From positions 2,914,001-2,978,000 of the forward strand of contig CBDICY010000032.1 of assembly GCA_965277445.1 (NCBI GenBank): 64,000 bases of DNA. Reading direction: 5' to 3'. Under the pieces are notes generated by a model. The model was given only the letters and a program-made list of their open reading frames with translations. It did no database searches and was not told where the DNA came from. This DNA comes from JAFMDF01 sp965277445 (GTDB taxonomy: Bacteria > Bacteroidota > Bacteroidia > Chitinophagales > Saprospiraceae). Numbering within the stretch: the first letter of the stretch is position 1; the number at the start of each line of letters is the position of its first letter. Made by a program: the position numbers and the translations under genes. Shown piece after piece: positions 28,644 through 37,749 of this stretch.

Positions 28644-28943
28644 GGTGAATTTTTAGAAACGGGTTGACTTTTTTTTAATTCAAATAATAATTTTATTTAA
28701 TTTGTTTGTTGGTTACTGTTTTGATTATCAATTAGTTAAAGCTGATGGTGCTTATTGTAGGGGAGCGTTAGTGAATGAGTTGATACAATAATTTAGACTG
28801 AATAATATCAAAAACTGTAGTTGTAAACCTTTTGCTTAGTGCCTAATTTTGACTTGTTGATCATAAATTAGACAGTAGTTTGATAGTTTGGAAATGTTTT
28901 TGACTACTGTTTACTATGCTTTTACAACATTAATAATACCAAA
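28644..28943. other. Divergent intergenic region
   Basis: Three hundred AT-rich bases between the divergent helical-protein gene and the dockerin-like gene. Promoters for both should lie here, but no clean consensus box was seen. Confidence 0.4.
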
Positions 28944-30038
28944 ATGCAACTAAGACAGTTATTTCTTTTTATTTTCTTGCTCTCTCAACAGTTGGGCATT
29001 GCTCAAGCTGTTTGGGCTGGGGATGTAAATAATAATGGAATTGTCAACAAGATTGACTTGCTATATCTTGGCTATGCATTTGGAGAAACGGGGACAGCAA
29101 GAGTTGATACTAGTAGCGAATGGATTCCAGTAGCTTTACCTACGCCTTGGGAAGGAAACTTTCCAAATGGTGTCAATTTTTTATTCGCAGATTGTAATGG
29201 AGATGGCATAGTGAATGAATTAGATGCGGCGATTATTCGTCAAAATGCTGGTTTAACCCATAATGATATACCAGTAGTTCCCGAAGAAATTTTGATTGGT
29301 ACAGAAGATATTAATCCAGCCTGTCAATTTAATAATCCGCCTGCTGCTATTCCAGTTGACCAAGTTTTTAAACTAGCTATTAATCTTGGGGATATGGGTA
29401 TTCCTGTAGAGAATTTATCTGGATTAACCTTTACCATAGACGTAGCACCAGATATTATTGGCAGGAATAATCTTCAATTAGCTTTTGTTGAAGATACTTG
29501 GATTGCCCCTGATACTAGCGAATCCATTCAATTACAGCAGATAGATGAAGAACGGGCTAGACTTAAGGTTGCTTTAGCAAAAACGAATAGAGTGCCTGTA
29601 AGTGGTTCAGGAACGATTGCGGAGGCTTCTTTTATCGTTATTGGCGATTTAGTAGACTTCTTAATGGTTGATACCGTCACTTTTATGCTGGACAGTATTA
29701 CCGTTTTGGACGATGAACTAAACCCTATTCCGATTGTGCCTGATACGATTAAACTGGCGATAGATAAAAACTTAACCGTTAGCACTTTTGACGTTGTAGA
29801 AAAGCCGAGGGTTGAAGTTTATCCAAACCCCAACAAAGGATTAGTGTTACTTGAAGCAAATGGAAATGCCTTGCAAAAAGTAGTACTAATCAATCAATTG
29901 GGGCAGTTGGTCTTTACACAAAAACTAACTGCTACGGAGTTTCAAAGTATTGACTTTCAGCATTTACAACAGGGGACTTACTACCTGAAAATTTATACTA
30001 AAGAAGCAGTTACCACAACTTTGATTTATAAAAAATGA
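28944..30038 (+). CDS. Secreted dockerin/cohesin-like protein with T9SS sorting domain
   Basis: A 364-residue exported protein. A signal peptide (about 1-22, ending GIAQA) precedes a split type I dockerin-like pair of calcium loops: GDVNNNGIVNKIDLLYLG (about 27-45) and DCNGDGIVNELDAAIIRQNAG (about 89-109). A cohesin-like or CBM-like beta-sandwich follows (about 125-275). A type A T9SS sorting domain closes it (about 288-364, VYPNPNKGLVLLEANG...GTYYLKIYTKE). Dockerin and cohesin modules bind each other in cellulosomes. In Bacteroidota such proteins are usually surface scaffolds of unknown partner. A hairpin terminator lies about 215 bases downstream. Confidence 0.88.
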   Translation: MQLRQLFLFIFLLSQQLGIAQAVWAGDVNNNGIVNKIDLLYLGYAFGETGTARVDTSSEWIPVALPTPWEGNFPNGVNFLFADCNGDGIVNELDAAIIRQNAGLTHNDIPVVPEEILIGTEDINPACQFNNPPAAIPVDQVFKLAINLGDMGIPVENLSGLTFTIDVAPDIIGRNNLQLAFVEDTWIAPDTSESIQLQQIDEERARLKVALAKTNRVPVSGSGTIAEASFIVIGDLVDFLMVDTVTFMLDSITVLDDELNPIPIVPDTIKLAIDKNLTVSTFDVVEKPRVEVYPNPNKGLVLLEANGNALQKVVLINQLGQLVFTQKLTATEFQSIDFQHLQQGTYYLKIYTKEAVTTTLIYKK

Positions 30039-30252
30039 AATACACCCGAAAAAAGTAGATAAACAACAAACACTATAACAAATGCTATTGTCCATTTTTA
30101 TTTTTCTGGTGAGCATTGCTTTCACTAATTTTTATTTGATGCACACAAATGCAGCTAATAAAAAATCTTAAAAACACTTATCCATCAAAATACCTACTTA
30201 TTGAGGTCTTTACCCACAGGTAAAGCCTTGAAAAGTGCAACCGTTTACTTCG

Positions 30253-30290
30253 GAAGGGTAGAGACCTCGGTCTCGCCCTTCTATTTATTT
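30253..30290 (+). terminator. Intrinsic terminator downstream of the dockerin-like gene
   Basis: GAAGGG and GAGACC (30253-30266) pair with GGTCTC and CCCTTC (30269-30281) around small bulges and a 2-base loop. A T-rich tail follows (30282-30291). A smaller hairpin lies at 30206-30226. Confidence 0.75.
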
Positions 30291-30347
30291 TACCCGATGA
30301 CATGGTTTTTTTATATGGTTTTAATGTTGGATTGGGTTTGAAGAAAT

Positions 30348-30425
30348 CATAAATCTTACATCATAAATCATAATTCTTAAATCCATTTAGTTTTTACGTG
30401 ATAGATTTATGATGTAAGATTTATG
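30348..30425. repeat. 22-bp perfect inverted repeat, AT-rich
   Basis: The arm at 30348-30369 (starting CATAAATCTTACATC) is the exact reverse complement of 30404-30425, with a 34-base spacer. Degenerate copies of the arm's CATAAATC words continue on both sides. It may be a small non-autonomous repeat or an RNA hairpin. Confidence 0.75.
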
Positions 30426-30646
30426 AACTGTGATTTAAGATTTTTACCACCTTCAAAAATTAGGAAAATTTCACCCTATATACCGAACAGCCTATTCTTA
30501 AAGATGTCAGATATGAAATTATCATTCACAGCCAGCCTATTTAACCTTTTATTGCAATATTGTCATTGCCATTGAAGTTGAAATTGAGATTGAAGTTGAA
30601 ATTAGCCTGGTCAACAAAATAGCAAGCATTTAACCACATTTTTCCT

Positions 30647-30654
30647 TATATTTG
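30647..30654 (+). promoter_or_regulatory. Bacteroidota -7 box before the 2034-aa protein gene
   Basis: TATATTTG fits TAnnTTTG exactly and lies about 105 bases before the ATG. No good -33 TTTG was seen, so this rests on one box. Confidence 0.45.
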
Positions 30655-30759
30655 TACACCAGCCCCTTCCTTAATTCCCTCTTCAACAACTTCCCACTTT
30701 TTTCCCTCTCAATCTCCCCAAAGTAGTGTACAAAGACTTATAACAAAAGCAACTTTAAG

Positions 30760-33700
30760 ATGAACAAAGCTAAGTACTTAGTGCTTTGGTTAAGTATTCT
30801 AATCTTTCCCAATTGGGGCAATACATCTACCAAACACTTCGAGCGCAACACTTTTTTTTATCAAAAAATTAAAACGCTAAAAGAAGATTTATACTTACAG
30901 TTAAACCTTAATGGCGAAGCCATGCCTACTGCTTCTTTTGAAATGGCAACGGAGGAAGTGATGCCTGTAGGTTCCTATATTATTAATATGGGCGTGCAGC
31001 CGCAAACAGAAGAGAATGGTTTAAAACCCTATGGTTTGATTTGGGAATTATTAAACACGCATCGGATTCCCATTAAATGGATTATTAGGACGGGAAAAGG
31101 AAAAGATGAGGCTGATTTTACTTATAACAGCATTGATTTTAAAGGAGGTCCATTCATTATTTCTGCCGATTATCGGACTGCCGCAGTTAACAACACCATT
31201 AATTTTTGGGAAGGAGAGGGCGTAGAAGGTGTTACTACGAATATGCCTATTACCGTACCAGTTGAAAGAACATTGACACATTCTCTTCAATGGACTTTGG
31301 ATGATAAAAACGGAAAAATTGGAGAAAAATATTTAGAGATGGGCGGTATTCCAAGTACTGCTTATGATTTTGTAGAACCTGCTAATTTAGATTGTTGTAG
31401 CGATATATTTGTCATTCCTCACGCAGATCCTGATTGGGATAGCCACCAAAGTTTATTAAGCTGGAATGATCGTTTAGAAAATGGAGGTTGTCAAGGCAAT
31501 ATCTGGATGGGCTGTCAAGCGGTTTCTAATGTTGAAAATTTGGTCAATCCTAGTAATAATGCAGAACGACTCAATTTTTTAATGAATAACCCGCTTACTT
31601 CGAACGGAGACCCTGCGGTAGATCATGGCGATCATAAGAATGGAGAAGCACCTTATCAATATGATTACCACGACCATCCAATTATGCAATTTATTGGTTT
31701 GACTGATGGTGCTCAAGAAGGCGGTTCTGAACAAATTTATTTGCCTACTAATGGTTGGCGACCAACTACTTTAATTGGTGTATGGGATAATGACCATGAG
31801 GATGTGCCGAGTCTTTCTAGTGGGCCTGCTGCTAAAATCGCTTTTGGACCTGCTTTTGGAGATGCTAATCGAGGGAAAGTGCTTTATGAAGGAGGGCATA
31901 CCTTAGATGGGAATGACCCCGAAAATATAGCGGCCATTCGAGCTTTTTTCAATTTTAGTTTTATGGCGGCTAATGATCGAGCGATCAAAGTGGCAGGAAA
32001 TGTGCCGCTTGTAATGGACAGCCAGGCAGACTATGCGTTAAATGGTACAGCTACTGGTGGGAATGGAACTTATAATTACCAATGGACGACTAGCTGTGGA
32101 GGTACTTTTACGAATGCTTTGGCTGCCAATACTAATTTTACGCCTCCAACGGTAACGACTACTACAGACTGTATCTTGCAATTGACCGTAACAGATGGTT
32201 GTGGGAATCGTTTTGGTTATTATGTGACTAAAGTGGAATTAAATCCTGCATCAAATCCAACGACTTCTTGCCCTTATTTATCTACTGTTTCCAATGCTGT
32301 CCCAACTCATACAACGATTGCCGACGGAAATTGGAATAATGCGGCTACTTGGCAAGGCGGCAATATACCCAATGGTAATCTAAGTGGTTCCATTGTTAAT
32401 ATTCAACACAATATTAGTCGAGCCAATAATGTAGCCATAGGGTCAGGAATGCTCAATATTCTAGGAACGTTAATGATCACAAACGATAATTTTATCATCG
32501 ACAATACAGGCGCCAATCTAAATGTAGACCATGGCGCTATCCTTATTTCTAATGGAAATTTTGAACTACGAAGAGGGACACTTACTTTAAACTATGCGGG
32601 TATTCAAATTTGTAATGGTAATTATAGTGACGAAAGTGCTGGTGGGACGAATGGGAATGGATATATTTATACCGCTAACGGCAATGTGGAAGATGTGTCG
32701 AGTGGTAATTTTAGTACTGCAATAGCTTGGTGTGCTGCTGGAAATGGGGTAGGACTACCAACTAGCGAAGATTGTTCCATTGCTAATCCATCTGGTGGTT
32801 GTTTAGATCAAAACTATTATAAAACTTTATGTACTGGAGGAAGTGGACAAAAAATTATAAGTGGAAAAGTATTTCAAGATATTAATGAGGATGGCTCGGA
32901 TAATGGTGGTACAGAAACTGGAATTAGCGGAGTGACGGTCTATATTTATGAAGATAGGAATCAGGATGGATTAGTTGATAATAATGATGTTTTGATACAT
33001 ACAACTAGCACAGATATCAATGGCGATTACAGTTATGTGCTTAATGAAACTACCACTATCGCAGCAGATGATTTTACAGATGCAACTTGGGACGGTACAA
33101 CTTGGGGAGGTGGAACTGGTTGGGCAGGAGGCTGGAATGATGATTATGGAGAAAGTGGTGGAAACCTAGGTCCAAACCTCGGGACAAATGGAGGAGGTGG
33201 TTGGAATGTTGGAATTATCAATTGCAACCAAACAAATAATCATAATAATTGCGAACCATTTGGAACATCAAAATTAAGCCTCGAAAATAATGATTACATA
33301 AGCCGACCGATAGACCTTTCTGGACAGCTTTCGGTCGATTTTTCTTTTGATTTGGAAACGGTAGGTAATAATGATGACGGGGATATTTTAACGATTAAAA
33401 TCTGTACAGATAATACAGAGTCCAATTGCTATACCCTTTACACAAATGGGCCAACAAATGGTAATTTTGCGGAAACGCCTATAACTGTTAACGCTACTTT
33501 AAATGATCCAACCTATTTGACCGCCAATGCCCAATTATTTTTTCATATTGACGGGTTTAGTGGAAGTGCGGAGTATGTATATATTAGTAAAATAAGTGTA
33601 AATAGTACTAATGCTCTGCGTCATTTGGTCATTACAACTGATTCTAGTTCAATTAATTCAAATTATTATTATACGACTGATAACATAGAAACAGCTACAT

Positions 33701-36700
33701 TTTCTACGGGTATACCAACAGATACGCAAAATAATTTTGGGATAGGAGAACAGGTACAAATAGTCAATGAAGTTTGGTTAGATTTGAATGCCAATTCCTT
33801 ACGAGATCCATTAGAAATTGGTATTGACAACCTACCTGTTTGTATTGCTAATAAAGCTCCTTTTTTATTAAATGGCATACTCCAACCAATCAATGCTTAT
33901 CAGGATACTGTTTTAACGAATGCGGCAGGTATTTACACTTTTGACAACTTGCCTGATTGTGATAATTGGGAAATAGTAGCACATAATGCGCCTAGTTTGT
34001 ATACCCCTACGTATGATGCGGATGGTGGAATTTTAGGAACGATTAATTTCAACCTTCATAATGGCGTCGTTTCGGCTATAGATAATGCTTGGTGCGAAAT
34101 TGCGGATTGTATAGACGATTTAGACTTTGGTTTCAGTTTAGCAGGAGAATTTGATTTGTCAGGCACTATTTGTTTGGATGACGGAAGTAAAGATGGGACT
34201 TGTGGAACTGGAGGAGAGGAAAAAATAGCTATGCTAGAGGTATTATTATTTGATGATAAAGGGACTTTTTTTGGTGGTGTTACTAATAATTCGGAAGGCA
34301 CTTATTTATTTCCATTTTTACCAGAAGACAATTACATTGTTTCTTTGGATATTCAACAAAGGGCTTTAGATACGTTTCTATTCACCACGAAAGTAGCAAT
34401 GACTCCTGCAGAAGAGATTTTAATAACAACAGATGCTATTTTTCAAAAAGTAGCTGTATTGGCGAATGTAACAGGGGTGGATTATGCTTTTATTCCGCAC
34501 GCTGCTAATAAAAGTACAGTCATTGCCAATGACGATGTTTTTAGTTTTTGTCCAGGACTTAGTTTTGATAATTGGGTCATAGCGAATGATACAGTTAATG
34601 AGGATGCTTATTTTTTTTCTACGGTAACCCTACCACAAAAAGGAACGCTTACCCTTAACAATAATGGTGCATTTCAATACCTACCGACCATTTTTGAATG
34701 TGGTATGGACGAATTTAGTTACCAATTATGTGACCTGACTTCAGGAGATTGTGATACTGCCAAGGTGACCTTGATTTTTGAGGATACCAGTATTCCTTCT
34801 TTGAGTAATATTCCTGACGATCTTACCCTAAGTTGCGATGAAACCCTGCCAGACCCAGCGCTTGTTTCTGCCTTTGATAATTGTCCTAGAATAACTATTG
34901 ATATTCAAGAAAAAAGTACCCAAGGAGAAGATGGTTGTAGCCAATATGATTATGCATTGCAGCGTACTTGGATGGCTACGGATATTTGTGGGAATCTCAA
35001 TTCTGCGATACAATCTATCAAAGTGCAAGATGTAGCTGCGCCGAATATTTTTAGGATTTATACCTTGCCTAATGGCAAAAAATTAGTAGCGGGTGTTACG
35101 GAATTTGTGGGCGAACGGTGGAAGACAGTTCCTTTGCCCATTGATTTTGATGAGAAACCATTGGTTTTTACACAAATTATGACCCAAACGGATGCTGCAC
35201 CTGCTATTACACAAATTCGACAGGTCTCTAAAGCCCAATTTGAATTACGCCTCAAACAGGAAGAAGCAGCAACACAAGTACATGCTAGAGAAAAGGTCGC
35301 TTGGATAGCAATAGAACAAGGAGCACAGGTAACGGATTATCCATTAATAGCCAATACTTTAGGGGTGGGTAGCCAGCCTGAAACGATTGATTTTGAAAAT
35401 GACTTTTCAGCTATTCCTACTTTTTTTACCGCTCAACAAACGACAGATGAACCAGATCCTACCATTGTTCAGTATCAAAATTTAACTACTGCTGCGGTTA
35501 CTTTGAATTTAAAAGAGGAATTGTCAAAAGATGGAGAACTGCATCACAACAAAGAAGAAATAGCCTATTTAGGAGTAGAAAATATTGGAAATTTAACGAA
35601 CGTAGAAGGAATAATTATTGGGGAATCAGGTACTTCAACTACTGATAATGAATGGAGAACTATTCCTTTAATGCATACTTATTATAACCCTGTTATCCTT
35701 GTCGATCAAGCTAATGCAAGTGCTGATTTTCCTATTCTTATACAAGTGAGTAACGTGACCACTACTAGTTTTGATGTTCGGGTAGCAACATGGGATTATT
35801 TGAATACGACCTTGACTAATACGCCGATTAACTATTTAGTGATTGAAGGAAGTATTCCTTTGTATATTCCCACATTTTGCGATACAGGTAACGATCATCT
35901 AATGATTGGGAAGGATATGATTGCCATTGATAATTGTGACAATTCGGTGGAATTAGGGTATAGTGAAATGAAACGATTTAATAATGGGGAACAAGTGATT
36001 GATAGAAGATGGCAATCAGTAGATGAATGTGGAAATGAGGTTATTTACAAGCAACAGCTTATTTGCGAAGGCATTGCGGTGAAAATTAAGACTTATTTAC
36101 AAGGTGCTTTAGTAGGGAGTAATGAGACTGGATTGATGCGAGATGATTTGCGTAAAAAAAGATTAATTCCTCCGAAAGAACCTTATTCTTTTTTAACGGG
36201 ATTTCAACATTTTGGAAATGGTGGTGGCGAAGAATTGCTTCCTGAATTACTAGAAGTTCAAGGAGCAAATGCCATTGTTGATTGGGTACTAATAGAAATT
36301 AGAAGTGGTACAGATAGAAATGAAATAATAGCAACGAGTACGGGTTTAGTACAACGAGATGGAGACATTATTTCGGCTACAGGAGATTCTTTGGTTGTTT
36401 TTGAAAATATTCCTTATGGAGATTATTTTGTTGGCGTTCGTCATCGAAATCATATTGGCGTGATTACAAAAGATCGGTATTCTTTTGACTTAAACAATAT
36501 TCCTGAAATAGATTTTAGAAATGTCTTTACCCCAACGGAAGGTAAACGACCAGGCATCCAAATAGATGGACAAAATGCCTTATGGTCGGGTGATTTAAAC
36601 GGCGATGGTAAAACGATTTATCAAGGGCCTAAAAATGACCCTTTTGAGATGTTTCTATCGGTTATTTTAGATACGGAGAATGAACACTTTTTAGTTAATT

Positions 36701-36864
36701 ATATTAATCGAGGGTATACACATCGAGATTTTAATTTGGATGGACAAGTTATTTTTCAAGGCCCTAATAATGACCGTTCTAACCTCTTATTTAACACCAT
36801 TTTAGCGCATCCAGATAATAAGAAATTTCTGGCTAACTTTATTGTTATTGTTGCGCCCGAATAA
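30760..36864 (+). CDS. Large secreted mosaic surface protein (2034 aa), relative of the giant adhesin
   Basis: A signal-peptide-like start (1-23) leads into a ~400-residue region rich in His, Asp and Trp (DHGDHKNGEAPYQYDYHDH near 290-310) that I cannot name. A PKD/Ig-like domain (about 420-500), a G8-like region (about 515-670, DGNWNNAATWQGGN), SdrD-B-like repeats (about 705-770 and 1000-1120) and a jelly-roll-like region between them follow. Residues about 1254-2034 are a single long module shared with the giant adhesin: cadherin-like, HYR-like (DLTLSCDETLPDP), H-type-lectin-like (WKTVPLPIDF...KVAWIAIEQG) and a dockerin-like pair (GDLNGDGKTIYQGP and FNLDGQVIFQGP). It ends there, with no T9SS sorting domain. 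It is probably a surface adhesin or lectin; the ligand is unknown. Confidence 0.88.
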   Translation: MNKAKYLVLWLSILIFPNWGNTSTKHFERNTFFYQKIKTLKEDLYLQLNLNGEAMPTASFEMATEEVMPVGSYIINMGVQPQTEENGLKPYGLIWELLNTHRIPIKWIIRTGKGKDEADFTYNSIDFKGGPFIISADYRTAAVNNTINFWEGEGVEGVTTNMPITVPVERTLTHSLQWTLDDKNGKIGEKYLEMGGIPSTAYDFVEPANLDCCSDIFVIPHADPDWDSHQSLLSWNDRLENGGCQGNIWMGCQAVSNVENLVNPSNNAERLNFLMNNPLTSNGDPAVDHGDHKNGEAPYQYDYHDHPIMQFIGLTDGAQEGGSEQIYLPTNGWRPTTLIGVWDNDHEDVPSLSSGPAAKIAFGPAFGDANRGKVLYEGGHTLDGNDPENIAAIRAFFNFSFMAANDRAIKVAGNVPLVMDSQADYALNGTATGGNGTYNYQWTTSCGGTFTNALAANTNFTPPTVTTTTDCILQLTVTDGCGNRFGYYVTKVELNPASNPTTSCPYLSTVSNAVPTHTTIADGNWNNAATWQGGNIPNGNLSGSIVNIQHNISRANNVAIGSGMLNILGTLMITNDNFIIDNTGANLNVDHGAILISNGNFELRRGTLTLNYAGIQICNGNYSDESAGGTNGNGYIYTANGNVEDVSSGNFSTAIAWCAAGNGVGLPTSEDCSIANPSGGCLDQNYYKTLCTGGSGQKIISGKVFQDINEDGSDNGGTETGISGVTVYIYEDRNQDGLVDNNDVLIHTTSTDINGDYSYVLNETTTIAADDFTDATWDGTTWGGGTGWAGGWNDDYGESGGNLGPNLGTNGGGGWNVGIINCNQTNNHNNCEPFGTSKLSLENNDYISRPIDLSGQLSVDFSFDLETVGNNDDGDILTIKICTDNTESNCYTLYTNGPTNGNFAETPITVNATLNDPTYLTANAQLFFHIDGFSGSAEYVYISKISVNSTNALRHLVITTDSSSINSNYYYTTDNIETATFSTGIPTDTQNNFGIGEQVQIVNEVWLDLNANSLRDPLEIGIDNLPVCIANKAPFLLNGILQPINAYQDTVLTNAAGIYTFDNLPDCDNWEIVAHNAPSLYTPTYDADGGILGTINFNLHNGVVSAIDNAWCEIADCIDDLDFGFSLAGEFDLSGTICLDDGSKDGTCGTGGEEKIAMLEVLLFDDKGTFFGGVTNNSEGTYLFPFLPEDNYIVSLDIQQRALDTFLFTTKVAMTPAEEILITTDAIFQKVAVLANVTGVDYAFIPHAANKSTVIANDDVFSFCPGLSFDNWVIANDTVNEDAYFFSTVTLPQKGTLTLNNNGAFQYLPTIFECGMDEFSYQLCDLTSGDCDTAKVTLIFEDTSIPSLSNIPDDLTLSCDETLPDPALVSAFDNCPRITIDIQEKSTQGEDGCSQYDYALQRTWMATDICGNLNSAIQSIKVQDVAAPNIFRIYTLPNGKKLVAGVTEFVGERWKTVPLPIDFDEKPLVFTQIMTQTDAAPAITQIRQVSKAQFELRLKQEEAATQVHAREKVAWIAIEQGAQVTDYPLIANTLGVGSQPETIDFENDFSAIPTFFTAQQTTDEPDPTIVQYQNLTTAAVTLNLKEELSKDGELHHNKEEIAYLGVENIGNLTNVEGIIIGESGTSTTDNEWRTIPLMHTYYNPVILVDQANASADFPILIQVSNVTTTSFDVRVATWDYLNTTLTNTPINYLVIEGSIPLYIPTFCDTGNDHLMIGKDMIAIDNCDNSVELGYSEMKRFNNGEQVIDRRWQSVDECGNEVIYKQQLICEGIAVKIKTYLQGALVGSNETGLMRDDLRKKRLIPPKEPYSFLTGFQHFGNGGGEELLPELLEVQGANAIVDWVLIEIRSGTDRNEIIATSTGLVQRDGDIISATGDSLVVFENIPYGDYFVGVRHRNHIGVITKDRYSFDLNNIPEIDFRNVFTPTEGKRPGIQIDGQNALWSGDLNGDGKTIYQGPKNDPFEMFLSVILDTENEHFLVNYINRGYTHRDFNLDGQVIFQGPNNDRSNLLFNTILAHPDNKKFLANFIVIVAPE

Positions 36865-36876
36865 CGTAAATTATTG

Positions 36877-37236
36877 TTAATTTACTCCAGTACGCTTAAC
36901 CAAGCTAATTAATTCAGTCATTCTAAAAGGTTTGGTTAAGTGATAGCATTGATCATTTGAAAATGCGTTTAAAGCTTGTGTTTCTTCTTGACAAGCAGTT
37001 AACATTAAGATAGGATTATTAATATTCTCTGTCCTTAAGGCTTGATACATTTCTATGCCTTTATGATCTTCCATATCAACTAAAATTAAATCGTAGGGAG
37101 TCGATAAGGCCCTATTTAATCCATCTTCTGAGCTATAAGATTGGTCTATTTGACAGTTTGGATTTTCTAAATGAAGTTGGATTAAATTATTTAAGTCTAT
37201 ATCTGATTCAACAACAAGTATATTTTTCATAAGCAT
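36877..37236 (-). CDS. Stand-alone response regulator receiver domain
   Basis: A 119-residue single receiver domain without output domain. The acidic pocket (VESDID near residue 10), the phospho-acceptor D54 (LILVDMED), the LTA switch Thr/Ala and the TKPF lysine are all present, so phosphotransfer is likely intact. Translation may start at either of two Met codons two residues apart (37236 or 37230). No kinase is adjacent on the same strand; the hybrid kinase at 41414-45643 carries its own receiver. Such CheY-like proteins relay signals by binding partners; the partner here is unknown. It is convergent with the 2034-residue protein gene, 12 bases from its stop. Confidence 0.85.
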   Translation of the reverse strand: MLMKNILVVESDIDLNNLIQLHLENPNCQIDQSYSSEDGLNRALSTPYDLILVDMEDHKGIEMYQALRTENINNPILMLTACQEETQALNAFSNDQCYHLTKPFRMTELISLVKRTGVN

Positions 37237-37749
37237 AGGCTAAGTTGGTAGTTCGATTGTTTGAGGATATACTCAGTTTACTGTATGGTATAACCCAAGT
37301 GCTGTGCCAAAATTTAACAACTGGTTGTAAAGTATTGATTATTAATTGATTACATTATAGTTTATTTTTAAAATATATTTAATTGCGAAAAAAATTACGA
37401 TATTTCGTGAAATTACGAAAATTACAGGCTTGTATATTTTTATTTTTCGTTTAATTACCTATCCCAAGAACCTCTTTTCCACATGAGGCACGAAGAAGTA
37501 TACTCTAGTTGTCAGGTTAAGTATTTTTTTGATATAATTCTGCACACAGAGACCCTAAAACGCCAAGTTGAGTAATGATTCCAACAACGATTTTTTGCTT
37601 TTTAACAACTATTTTTATTTTTAAACATTTAATATTAAAATTAGGCATAAAAACTAAGTACCGACCCAAATTCTAATAAAAGCCTAACGACCGAATAAGC
37701 CACCATAGTTGTTTTACCTTAATCGTAGCTTACCATAAAATAAAAAATT
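37237..37749. other. Intergenic region with clustered palindromic half-sites
   Basis: About 510 bases between divergent genes. Between 37385 and 37450 the words TTTCGT/ACGAAA and TTACGA recur, including a clean inverted pair TTTCGT (37403-37408) and ACGAAA (37415-37420). This could be an operator, but no promoter box fixes its role. Confidence 0.4.

Larger units (their letters stand above)
30039..30646. other. Repeat-bearing intergenic region
   Basis: About 600 bases with no gene. They contain the terminator at 30253-30290, a 22-bp perfect inverted repeat (30348-30369 and 30404-30425) and a GAAGTTGAAATTGAGATTGAAGTTGAAATT-like purine-rich microrepeat near 30565-30603 built from short GAAGTTGAAATT units. 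Confidence 0.6.
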
